From NCBI RefSeq assembly GCF_018918045.1, contig NZ_JAHLPU010000008.1:1-59042 (forward strand): DNA of 59,042 nucleotides, read 5' to 3'. This DNA is from Pseudoflavonifractor sp. MSJ-30 (GTDB lineage Bacteria; Bacillota; Clostridia; Oscillospirales; Oscillospiraceae). Positions 17,541-25,095 of this stretch are shown piece by piece; positions within the stretch are counted from its first letter, which is position 1, and the number at the start of each line of letters is the position of its first letter. The notes below the pieces were generated by a model. That model was not told the origin of the DNA and did not search any database. It saw nothing but the letters and a program-made list of their open reading frames with translations. The translations under genes were made by a program, and so were the position numbers.

Positions 17541-18410
17541 TTATGCTTCCAGCCCCAACAGGTAGCAGGGCAGGTCGTGGCTCATGTAGCGGACGTGCTC
17601 TTCGGGGATGCCGTGGTCCAGCATATACTGCAGGTACTCCTCCTCGGCCAGCTCCCAGTGGGGATTCTCCACCTGGCCGCCGTCGGTGCTGATGAGGACA
17701 TTCTTATAGCCGATCTCTTTGATGGTTTCCAAGTTGGAGGGGAGATTGCTGATGTAGCCGTGTCCCGCGCCCACGCCCTTGTTCTGGGCGTAGCACCGTT
17801 CCAGAATCACATCGTATTCCCTGACGATCCGCTTCTGGTCCTCCATGGACATATTGACGATCCACCACTCGGGATGGGTGACGACAACCTTCTTGACCCC
17901 CATCTCCCGGGCCGCCTTGGTAACGGTGAAGATCTCTTCCACGGAGATATGGCCGGTGCCCAGCACCGCGTCATACTGCTTCACCAGCTCCAGAACCTTT
18001 TCCAGCTCCGGAACGATCCTGCCGTCCCGAACCACATCCACACAGCCGTCGGTGGGCTTGCCCAGCTTCTGCAGATGGTTCCGGGCGGAGGAGGTAGGCA
18101 GCCAGACCACCTTGGCCCCCAGCTTCAGCGCGTTTTCCACGGCCACAGGGTTGACGCCGCCGACGCAGCTGTTCAGCACGATGGCGCCGAACATGGTGAA
18201 ATCATTCTTGCCGTTCACCCGCTCGTTGTATCGGTTTGTCAGATAGGCCCGGTTGACCGTGCTGCCCAGGTGGCTCTTGATGACAATGGCCCGCGCACCT
18301 ACCCGAACGGCAGCGTCGCAGAGCTCCAGATCATCATAGGCCCGGATCCGCAGGTCCGGATTTGTGTGGACGTGCATATCAATCACGCCCTTCATGGATA
18401 CTTTTCCCAT
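17541..18410 (-). CDS. DUF6282-type metal-dependent hydrolase (289 aa)
   Basis: This looks like an amidohydrolase or PHP-related barrel. An HxH pair occurs early (IDMHVHTNPDL, residues 12-14), with further candidate ligands in VIKSHLGS, LGTGHIS, VVTHPEWW and STDGG. The set fits a DUF6282-like family of metal-dependent enzymes; the reaction is unknown. GGAGGAAA precedes the ATG. It is divergent from a LysR gene with a clear dyad and promoter between them. Together with the MatC-like carrier it forms a second import-and-hydrolyse pair next to the first at 9.8-13.4 kb. Confidence 0.82.
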   Translation of the reverse strand: MGKVSMKGVIDMHVHTNPDLRIRAYDDLELCDAAVRVGARAIVIKSHLGSTVNRAYLTNRYNERVNGKNDFTMFGAIVLNSCVGGVNPVAVENALKLGAKVVWLPTSSARNHLQKLGKPTDGCVDVVRDGRIVPELEKVLELVKQYDAVLGTGHISVEEIFTVTKAAREMGVKKVVVTHPEWWIVNMSMEDQKRIVREYDVILERCYAQNKGVGAGHGYISNLPSNLETIKEIGYKNVLISTDGGQVENPHWELAEEEYLQYMLDHGIPEEHVRYMSHDLPCYLLGLEA

Positions 18411-18478
18411 GATTTTTCCTCCTTTGTTCCCATATCCTTCCGAATGCCGGAAGTCCCGCTTGTTTTTTGCACGTCCTT

Positions 18479-18507
18479 ATTATATAATGTAGAAAAGGCC
18501 GGCACAA
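18479..18507 (-). promoter_or_regulatory. Promoter of the DUF6282-MatC operon
   Basis: Read on the minus strand: TTGTGC, 17 bases, TATAAT, about 70 bp upstream of the DUF6282 start. Confidence 0.65.
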
Positions 18508-18529
18508 TGGGCAATCCGCTATGCTGGTC

Positions 18530-18544
18530 ATCGGATAATCCGAT
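18530..18544. promoter_or_regulatory. LysR-type operator dyad
   Basis: ATCGGAT-A-ATCCGAT is a perfect 7+1+7 dyad containing the T-N11-A spacing of LysR sites. It lies about 65 bp upstream of the predicted DUF6282 transcription start and upstream of the divergent LysR gene, the usual activation position. Confidence 0.6.
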
Positions 18545-18605
18545 ATCGCTTTGCATCTTGCACAGTTTTTTACATGAAATCTGTGCAGCTTTCACAGGAG
18601 GGCTT

Positions 18606-19523
18606 ATGGAACTCAAGGAACTGGAATACATCGTCGCGGTGGCGGAGGAACGCAGCATCAGCAAAGCGGCGGACAGGCTGTATCTGGCCCAGTCCAGTCT
18701 GAGCCAGTTCGTCAGCCGGTACGAGGCAGAACTGGGGGTGAAGCTGTTCAAGCGTACCTCCGGCGGCGTGCGGCCCACGACGGCAGGAGAACTGTTTCTG
18801 CGCAACGCCCGCCAGATGCTCCTGCAATACCACCAGGTCCGGCAGCAGCTGACGGATATGGACGCCCCCATGGAGGGCCGCATCCACTTCGGCATCAGCA
18901 CCTTCCGGGGCAGCTACCTGTTCCCCAAGGCCATGCACCTGTTCCGGCAGGAGGCCCCCACCGTGGACGTGATCCTTCACGAGCATGACAGCATCTATTT
19001 GCAGCGGAAAATCGCCGCGGGCGAACTGGATCTGGCTCTGGCTGCCTACCGGGAGGATCAGTGGGAGAATCAGGGAAAATTCCTGATGAAGGACGAAGTC
19101 CTTCTGGTCGCCAATCGGGACAGCCCCGTTATGGAATTCGTCCGGGAGGGCCAGGGCGGCCCGGACCGGCCCTGGGTAGAGCTTTCGGAGATTGCCCATC
19201 TGGATTTTCTCCTGTCCAGCCGTTCCGCCATGCTTGGCTCCATCGCTCAGCAGATGTTTGAGAACCTGGGCATCCAGCCCCACTATGTCTGCGGCACCCA
19301 GACGGCCTCCATGTCCGCCGCCCTGGCCCGCAGAGGGGTGGGTCTGGCCTTTACCTATCGCTCCTGCATTGAGGAAAGCCGGGACGTGATCTACCTGAGC
19401 ATCGGCAAGCACCGCTGCTACGTCAACCTGGCCCTCATCTACCCCCAGGGCGGCTACCGCAGCCGCGCCATCCGCGCCTTTGAAAACGCCCTGTATCAGG
19501 TGCTGGCCACGGAGGTCTTCTGA
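18606..19523 (+). CDS. LysR-family transcriptional regulator (305 aa)
   Basis: This is a typical LysR protein: helix-turn-helix at residues 1-60 (LEYIVAVAEERSISKAADRL, AQSSLSQFVSRYEAELGVKLF) and a CysB-like effector domain after residue 90. ATG at 18606 follows CAGGAGGG; the open frame upstream back to 17577 is antisense to the hydrolase gene and is rejected. Divergent placement and the dyad at 18530 suggest control of the DUF6282 and MatC genes. Confidence 0.92.
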   Translation: MELKELEYIVAVAEERSISKAADRLYLAQSSLSQFVSRYEAELGVKLFKRTSGGVRPTTAGELFLRNARQMLLQYHQVRQQLTDMDAPMEGRIHFGISTFRGSYLFPKAMHLFRQEAPTVDVILHEHDSIYLQRKIAAGELDLALAAYREDQWENQGKFLMKDEVLLVANRDSPVMEFVREGQGGPDRPWVELSEIAHLDFLLSSRSAMLGSIAQQMFENLGIQPHYVCGTQTASMSAALARRGVGLAFTYRSCIEESRDVIYLSIGKHRCYVNLALIYPQGGYRSRAIRAFENALYQVLATEVF

Positions 19524-19571
19524 GCGCGCCCCTTCCGTTACATGTGTACATACCCGTGCGAAATAGAACAA

Positions 19572-19602
19572 GGCACCATCAAGCAACGATGGTGCCAAAT
19601 TT
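19572..19602. terminator. Bidirectional terminator
   Basis: GGCACCAT pairs with ATGGTGCC around a 9-base loop; AAATTTTATT follows on the plus strand and TTGTTCTATTT on the minus strand. It separates the convergent LysR and XRE genes. Confidence 0.7.
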
Positions 19603-19883
19603 TATTCAGATGAACGTAGATGGTCAATAATTGTGTGAATTAAGTGAATATCCTTATCGGACAGACCTGCAACGCTAACACTTGACGTCTGTTCAACCCC
19701 AAGCAGGAAGTCCGTCGACACATGAAATAGCATAGCCAGTTCAACAACATACTGGGTCGATGGAACGGAAATTCCCATCTCCCATGCATTCACACAGGAA
19801 CGAGTTACTCCAAGAAGTTTGGCTAAATCCGCCTGTGTCCAATTTTGTTCCTCGCGAAGCAATTTTATTCGCTCTGCTATCAC
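19602..19883 (-). CDS. XRE-family small regulator (93 aa)
   Basis: Residues 4-60 form a Cro/CI-type helix-turn-helix (IKLLREEQNWTQADLAKLLG, VTRSCVNAWEMG), followed by a short C-terminal helix. The GTG start at 19883 has AGAGGTGGTG upstream. It is divergent from the large zinc-ribbon protein and both are more AT-rich than their surroundings. The dyad at 19932-19948 in the shared promoter region is a likely binding site, so autoregulation and control of the neighbour are plausible. Confidence 0.9.
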   Translation of the reverse strand: MIAERIKLLREEQNWTQADLAKLLGVTRSCVNAWEMGISVPSTQYVVELAMLFHVSTDFLLGVEQTSSVSVAGLSDKDIHLIHTIIDHLRSSE

Positions 19884-19931
19884 AACACCACCTCTTTGTT
19901 TGACAATTATATCTTATCTGTGTGATATTTC

Positions 19932-19948
19932 ATTATCATATAGATAAT
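19932..19948. promoter_or_regulatory. Dyad operator between divergent XRE and zinc-ribbon genes
   Basis: ATTATC-ATATA-GATAAT is a perfect dyad just upstream of the -35 box of the zinc-ribbon gene. It is the best candidate operator for the XRE regulator. Confidence 0.5.
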
Positions 19949-19953
19949 CTAAA

Positions 19954-19982
19954 TTGACATTTTCATTTGTAGGTGTTATGAT
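19954..19982 (+). promoter_or_regulatory. Promoter of the zinc-ribbon membrane protein
   Basis: TTGACA, 17 bases, TATGAT. Its position rules out the in-frame ATG codons at 19954 and 19978 as starts and supports the ATG at 20065. Confidence 0.75.
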
Positions 19983-20064
19983 GAAAAAGTACATTTCCCA
20001 AAAACGCACACTATATTTACCATTTTTCAATACAGTATGTAAAATAGATTTGGAGACGTTCACT

Positions 20065-22581
20065 ATGAAATGTGTAAAATGCGGAGCACAGTTATTTGAA
20101 GGAGATCAATTCTGTCATAAATGTGGGGCAAAAGTGCCAACAAGTGCCCCTGAAATTCAGTTTTGCAGGGAATGTGGAACTCCGTTAGATGAAAAATCAA
20201 ATTACTGTCCCAAGTGCGGGATCAGAGTATTATTTACCGAAGATGATCCACTGGAACAATCCGAGCAAAGAAGAAAAAGCACTTCAAACACGGATGATAC
20301 CACAGATACGCATATTTCCTGCAGTGACGCAGACATTCCTCAACTGACGTCTGTTCAAAAAATTAAGCAGCAAGTGATGAGTCTTTGGAGCAGTCTGGAT
20401 TTGTTTTCAAAATGTTCAGCTATTTCTTTGACTATAGGCGTACTGCTTTTGTTGATTTCTATTTGTGTCTCTAAAGGCAGCGCCGGATTTCTCTCCGTTT
20501 TGCAAATATCATTCGCACTTATCGCAGTGTTTATACATAAAGGCATCGTATGTGTCAAGAAGCGTTGGATAAAGTATATGCTGCTTTTTCTAACCATTCC
20601 GTCGATTTTTTTGAATATAAAATGTTACGTTCCTCCGAAAGCGCAACCTACCGAGTCTTCTCAACAGGTTGTGCAAGGGACAGATACTAGTTCTCACCCG
20701 CAGACAACGCAAACGGCATCCATCAAGTCCGAAACTGTACCTCATGGCGTTGCTGTTCCAGGCAATTCCTCCAGTTTCTACAGAGAACCATTAGAGAGTG
20801 TGGAATCAGCTTTCAACGCAGCTGGTTTTTCTAATATTCAAGTAAAAGAGAAAGTCGTCTCCACTTATTTTGATACAGTAGATATTGTCGATTCAGTTAC
20901 TATTGACGGAATTGACGCATTTGAAGATGGACAAATATTTTCTGATGATGTCCCAGTGGTCATTTCTTTTTTGAAGGCACAGAAAGAAAAGAATATCATC
21001 AATCTGTACATTGACTTCACAAAAAACATGATCTTCAGCACATATGATGTAACTTTGGCAATTGATGATTATTCGCTCGGGACACTCCCACACGGAACCA
21101 ACAAAAAGTTCGAACTGAACTTGGATGCGGGAAGTCATGTCTTGGAAGCAAATAGAGTCGACAATCCTGCTATGGGCGGATCCATAGTGCTAAATATTTC
21201 CGAAACCGCCGATATAACAATTCAAATGTCTTGCCACAGTGATTCCATCATCCTTACTCAAACATACTACGAAAGTCGGCGGGAACTTCAAGAAAATGAA
21301 GCACGGGTTCCCCAATCAGCTAATTCGTACAAGGGAAAAATATATTCAGATGTTGTTTCTGAACTAAAGAATGCTGGATTCTCAGAAATAAGCACCTACG
21401 CTTTTCATGATATAACAGGTGCGTGGTTGGATCCGACAGAAGGTTCGATAAATTCAATCTCGATTCGTGGGAAAAATGATTTTATTAAATCCGAAGTTTT
21501 TCTGAAAAACGACCCAATTGTTATTCAATATCACGCTCAGGCATATACGCAGCAAGAAATACAGGAAGAAATTTTAGAAAATATTGAACAACCGGCGAGT
21601 GAAATTCTATCCTATTTCAGAGAAACGCCTTGTTCCGTGGATTGTTATGTTCTAGGGAAGAAAATTGACTCATTTACTCCGGATGGATACTTCCTCGAAA
21701 GCGGCACAGTTTCGGATGATGGAAAAAACGTCGTATTGAATTTTACAAACCCGGAATTAACGACAATGAAGGAAACTCTGGAGAAAAACTTCCCACAGGA
21801 TATGGCCATTCGAGCAGTTGTTACCGCAATGACAAATGGTCAAGCAACGGATGTGTTTATGGCAGACGGTATGACGTACAACACGCAAAAATTCCACAAA
21901 TATTGCGATATTTCTGGATTCTATTTGTATCCGTATGAGATTGGTACATGGATCATAGTAAGTGAAAACACATGGCGTGTTGAAAATATGAAATGCATGC
22001 TCAGCGGCTACTCAACTGCAATAAAGGTTTCCACAGATGTTACTTTTGACGGATCAAACTATACGCTTTCCAACGTTGAAAAAGTCATTGCAGGAAAAGA
22101 GATTATAGACAGTGGTAATACCGATAAATATGTTACTGAGCGCTACACAAATTCTGACAGCGCCCCATTCTTAACGGTTCAACCGCATCTTGTCAACGAA
22201 GGTCGAAATGCTGAGGCCGAGAAAGAACGGAATAACAGGACGATGCCTACAGACACAAGAACGGAGTGGATTAATGGTCAATTTAATTGGTTCAGCGGTC
22301 GACATGAACAGTTCGAAAAAATAATCAAGCGAAAGCTGAATGACGAAAAATCGTTCAAGGAAAGCGAAACTACTTATATAAACATTGTGAATGAAGAAGT
22401 GCTCAAAGAAGTGAATACCGCACTACAGAAAAGTGGATATTCGAACCGGTGCAAAATTGGAGACCTGTTTGTAATATGCAAATTCACCGCTAAAAATGCA
22501 TTTAACGCAACAATCAAATCTACCGCTCTTGGAATATCGAGCTACGACTCAAACACTATAACCCTAATTGGAATAGAATAA
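20065..22581 (+). CDS. Zinc-ribbon membrane protein with PASTA-like repeats (838 aa)
   Basis: Two to three zinc-ribbon knuckles occupy residues 1-60 (CVKCGAQLF, FCHKCGAK, FCRECGTPL, YCPKCGIR). Hydrophobic helices follow (about residues 110-185). The outer part starts with a low-complexity linker and carries two PASTA-like modules with the pattern (G)F..I....DGI.AF..G..F..D.PVVISF (about 225-300 and 405-490). A long C-terminal region of unknown fold ends near residue 838. This layout resembles Firmicute zinc-ribbon and TcaA-like envelope proteins. GGAG precedes the ATG. Base composition is clearly AT-rich, suggesting transfer. The function is unknown. Confidence 0.82.
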   Translation: MKCVKCGAQLFEGDQFCHKCGAKVPTSAPEIQFCRECGTPLDEKSNYCPKCGIRVLFTEDDPLEQSEQRRKSTSNTDDTTDTHISCSDADIPQLTSVQKIKQQVMSLWSSLDLFSKCSAISLTIGVLLLLISICVSKGSAGFLSVLQISFALIAVFIHKGIVCVKKRWIKYMLLFLTIPSIFLNIKCYVPPKAQPTESSQQVVQGTDTSSHPQTTQTASIKSETVPHGVAVPGNSSSFYREPLESVESAFNAAGFSNIQVKEKVVSTYFDTVDIVDSVTIDGIDAFEDGQIFSDDVPVVISFLKAQKEKNIINLYIDFTKNMIFSTYDVTLAIDDYSLGTLPHGTNKKFELNLDAGSHVLEANRVDNPAMGGSIVLNISETADITIQMSCHSDSIILTQTYYESRRELQENEARVPQSANSYKGKIYSDVVSELKNAGFSEISTYAFHDITGAWLDPTEGSINSISIRGKNDFIKSEVFLKNDPIVIQYHAQAYTQQEIQEEILENIEQPASEILSYFRETPCSVDCYVLGKKIDSFTPDGYFLESGTVSDDGKNVVLNFTNPELTTMKETLEKNFPQDMAIRAVVTAMTNGQATDVFMADGMTYNTQKFHKYCDISGFYLYPYEIGTWIIVSENTWRVENMKCMLSGYSTAIKVSTDVTFDGSNYTLSNVEKVIAGKEIIDSGNTDKYVTERYTNSDSAPFLTVQPHLVNEGRNAEAEKERNNRTMPTDTRTEWINGQFNWFSGRHEQFEKIIKRKLNDEKSFKESETTYINIVNEEVLKEVNTALQKSGYSNRCKIGDLFVICKFTAKNAFNATIKSTALGISSYDSNTITLIGIE

Positions 22582-22605
22582 AAAAGATAGAATCTGCCGA
22601 CGTAG

Positions 22606-22648
22606 CAAGCGCTAGCCAATTATTACACCATTGGTTAGCGCTTGTTTC
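22606..22648 (+). terminator. Terminator of the zinc-ribbon gene
   Basis: A 15-bp stem with one G-T pair (22606-22620 with 22630-22644) and loop TATTACACC is followed by TTTC. Confidence 0.8.
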
Positions 22649-22686
22649 ATTCAGCCGCTTGATCTGGGGGTGCAGAATCAGGTATT

Positions 22687-22718
22687 CCGGGTGACGGCAT
22701 GGCCGTCACCCGGATTTT
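22687..22718 (+). terminator. Second hairpin terminator
   Basis: A perfect 12-bp stem (CCGGGTGACGGC with GCCGTCACCCGG, loop ATG) is followed by ATTTTGC. It lies between the AT-rich gene and the AraC promoter. Confidence 0.6.
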
Positions 22719-22800
22719 GCATGGGGTACAGGCCGTATGGAGATGTATATGCTCCTCCGGGAGAAAGCACGGGATATTGCCTGTGCCGCAAAGGAGCATC

Positions 22801-22828
22801 TTGCGAATCGGCACAAATGTGATACAAT
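22801..22828 (+). promoter_or_regulatory. Promoter of the AraC regulator
   Basis: TTGCGA, 16 bases, TACAAT, about 27 bp upstream of the ATG. Confidence 0.55.
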
Positions 22829-22854
22829 GAAGAAAAACTTTCAGGAGGCGCGCT

Positions 22855-23787
22855 ATGGAAACGATCCTGGATATCTCCGTCGATCCCCAAAGCTACGAGG
22901 AGCAGCTGCCGGGCTACTCCCCGGAATTTCCCTATATCTGCAGCCGGGCCCTGCTGAGCCAGTACCGGCAGCCCTTTGTGCCCTGGCACTGGCACGGTAC
23001 GGTGGAGCTCTTCTATGTGGAGAGCGGATGCATCGAATACGCCACGCCTCAGGGCACCATTCTGTTTCCCCAGGGCAGCGGCGGTTTTGTGAACCCCAAT
23101 GTACTCCATTCCAGCCGGGTTATGGGGACGGACGGAGAGACCGTGCAGCTTATACACCTATTCGACCCCGTCCTGCTCCCCGGCGCGCAGAACAGCCGTA
23201 TTGCCCAAAAGTACATTCAGCCTCTCACCGCCTCCGGAATTGAGCGGATTGGTCTGTTTCCCGGAAAAAATGATGGGATTCTGGAGCTTTTGCGGCAGTC
23301 CTTTGCTCTGGATACCCAGGAAATGGGGTACGAATTCCGGCTTGTGGGTCTGCTGTCCCGGATATGGCTGGGCCTGCTGGAGCTTTCCGATCAGCAGACC
23401 GTTTCCAGCGCCACAGACGGCGCTCTGAAAAAAATGATGGTCTATCTTTACGAGCACTATTCCGAACCCATCTCCGTAGACGATCTGGCCGGGGCCGGAG
23501 GCGTCAGCAAACGGGGCTGCTTCCGGCTGTTCCGGCAGCAGCTGCGCGCAACGCCCACGGACTATCTGCGGCAGTACCGGCTGCAAAAAGCCAGCGCCCT
23601 GCTCTGCTCCGGCACACTGCCCATCACGGAGATTGCCTACCAGTGCGGGCTTGGCTCCAGCAGCTACTTCGGCAAGCTCTTTCGGGAGCAGTATGGCTGC
23701 TCTCCCCGGGTCTATCGGAAAAAGTGGCACGATCGTGATAGTTCCGGGCAGGAATCGAATAGCAATGCAAATGGATCTCCGCTATAG
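22855..23787 (+). CDS. AraC-family transcriptional regulator with cupin domain (310 aa)
   Basis: The N-terminal cupin carries a metal- or ligand-type His cluster (PWHWHGTVELFYV, residues 43-55). The C-terminal double helix-turn-helix spans about residues 195-295 (PISVDDLAGAGGVSKRGCFR and ITEIAYQCGLGSSSYFGKLF). TCAGGAGGCGCGCT gives a good ribosome site. It is followed in the same frame by an MFS carrier whose start is not ATG, GTG or TTG. It probably senses the substrate of that carrier or of the citXG-citC genes beyond. Confidence 0.9.
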   Translation: METILDISVDPQSYEEQLPGYSPEFPYICSRALLSQYRQPFVPWHWHGTVELFYVESGCIEYATPQGTILFPQGSGGFVNPNVLHSSRVMGTDGETVQLIHLFDPVLLPGAQNSRIAQKYIQPLTASGIERIGLFPGKNDGILELLRQSFALDTQEMGYEFRLVGLLSRIWLGLLELSDQQTVSSATDGALKKMMVYLYEHYSEPISVDDLAGAGGVSKRGCFRLFRQQLRATPTDYLRQYRLQKASALLCSGTLPITEIAYQCGLGSSSYFGKLFREQYGCSPRVYRKKWHDRDSSGQESNSNANGSPL

Positions 23788-23814
23788 TGGACAGCAGAAA
23801 GAGGGTGGTTTCCC

Positions 23815-24975
23815 CTGAAGGATCTGACCCTGCGCTATTCTCTGACGCAGCTGACATTCTGGGCCAGTGCCACAGGCATGGCCAGCTTCGCAACTACCTT
23901 CCTGTTGAAGTCCGGTCTCCCCTCCGCTGTGGTTGGGACGCTTCTGGCAATGGCAGGACTCTTGTCCTGCGTAACGCAGCCTGTACTTGCAGGCTGGGCG
24001 GACAAAGCCAAGCGCTTCCCCGTGCCGGGAATGATGGCCGCTCTCAGCGCGATATGTAGCCTGTGCTGCCTGATGCTGCTGATCCGGGGAATGCCGCCGC
24101 TGGCGACAGGACTGCTCTACGGTCTGGGTCTGTGGTGTTCCGATGCCATGATGCCCCTGCTGAACGCCTTGTACGTTGGCTATGATCAGGGAAATCACTG
24201 CATCCGCTTTGGAATTGCCCGATGCATCGGCTCCATTGCTTCTGCACTGATTGCTTTGGTCCTGGGCCATGTGATCGCGGCCCTGGGGCTTACCTGGATG
24301 CTGATCCTGCTGATTCTCTTCCGGATACTGTGCATTCTGCTTCTGTTGGGCTATCCCAAAATTGCCGCCGTCCGTTCTGAGAAAAAAACGGCATCCGTCT
24401 GCACAGTCTCCCAGTTCTTCCGCCGCTACCGCTGGTACTGCGCCGCCATGGCAGGCGTGCTGTTTCTCGGCATGTTCCATGCCATGAATGAAAACTATCT
24501 GATAGCCATCGTTGCCCCCTTCGGCGGGGACAGCAGCCAGGTAGGCACAGCGCTCTTTATCTCCTGCATGGCAGGGACCGGGATGCTGCTCTTCGCGGAT
24601 AATATCCACCATCGGCTTTCCACCGCCTGGATGCTGCGCATCGCCGGACTTTCCTTTCTGCTGAAATCCATCCTTTTCTATTTTGCCCCCGGCATTTCCA
24701 CGATCTATGTTCTGGAACTGCTGCAAATGACCTCCTATGCTTTCCTGAATCCCGCCCAGATCTATTTTGCGGGAGAGCGGGTTTCTAAGGAGGACATGGT
24801 CAAGGGGCAGGCCTTTTCCACCGCCGCCTATTCCCTGGGCTGTTCCGCGGGAAACTTTTCCGGAGGGGTCCTTCTGAACGCAGGACTGCACACCCTGCTT
24901 CTGGCCGGTATCGGCATGGCCCTCGCCGGGACAGTTCTTCTCTTCCTGACCGTGGACAAGCAGGATGCCCGATAA
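23815..24975 (+). CDS. MFS transporter, probable CTG start (386 aa)
   Basis: This is a major facilitator of the MFS_1-like type with about twelve helices. The first recognisable helix is YSLTQLTFWASATGMASFAT, which begins upstream of the first ATG (23878). Between the AraC stop (TAG at 23785) and 23878 the frame holds no ATG, GTG or TTG. AAAGAGGG at 23798-23805 is followed 9 bases later by CTG at 23815, giving LKDLTLRYSLTQ, a normal MFS N-terminus. CTG is therefore the likely start; the ATG at 23878 would cut into helix 1. The substrate is unknown. A strong terminator follows. Confidence 0.75.
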   Translation: MKDLTLRYSLTQLTFWASATGMASFATTFLLKSGLPSAVVGTLLAMAGLLSCVTQPVLAGWADKAKRFPVPGMMAALSAICSLCCLMLLIRGMPPLATGLLYGLGLWCSDAMMPLLNALYVGYDQGNHCIRFGIARCIGSIASALIALVLGHVIAALGLTWMLILLILFRILCILLLLGYPKIAAVRSEKKTASVCTVSQFFRRYRWYCAAMAGVLFLGMFHAMNENYLIAIVAPFGGDSSQVGTALFISCMAGTGMLLFADNIHHRLSTAWMLRIAGLSFLLKSILFYFAPGISTIYVLELLQMTSYAFLNPAQIYFAGERVSKEDMVKGQAFSTAAYSLGCSAGNFSGGVLLNAGLHTLLLAGIGMALAGTVLLFLTVDKQDAR

Positions 24976-24981
24976 TGCACA

Positions 24982-25026
24982 CATTTCCGCCGGTTCTGGA
25001 ATGCAGAACCGGCGGAAATGTTTTTT
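24982..25026 (+). terminator. Strong terminator after the MFS gene
   Basis: A perfect 17-bp stem (24982-24998 with 25004-25020, loop GAATG) is followed by six T. Confidence 0.95.
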
Positions 25027-25030
25027 GGAC

Positions 25031-25059
25031 TTCACAAAACAGGGAAAACAGTGTATGAT
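25031..25059 (+). promoter_or_regulatory. Promoter of citXG-citC
   Basis: TTCACA, 17 bases, TATGAT, 36 bp before the ATG of citXG and directly after the preceding terminator. Confidence 0.65.
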
Positions 25060-25095
25060 AACAAATAAATGAAAGCATACACCGGGAGGAACTAC

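Noticed and set aside
16163..17692. 509-codon open frame antisense to the MatC-like carrier
   Set aside because: His/Gln/Gly-rich mirror of a membrane protein; no start signals.
17577..18605. Long N-terminal extension of the second LysR protein
   Set aside because: It is antisense to the DUF6282 gene and crosses its promoter; the LysR helix-turn-helix begins at 18606.
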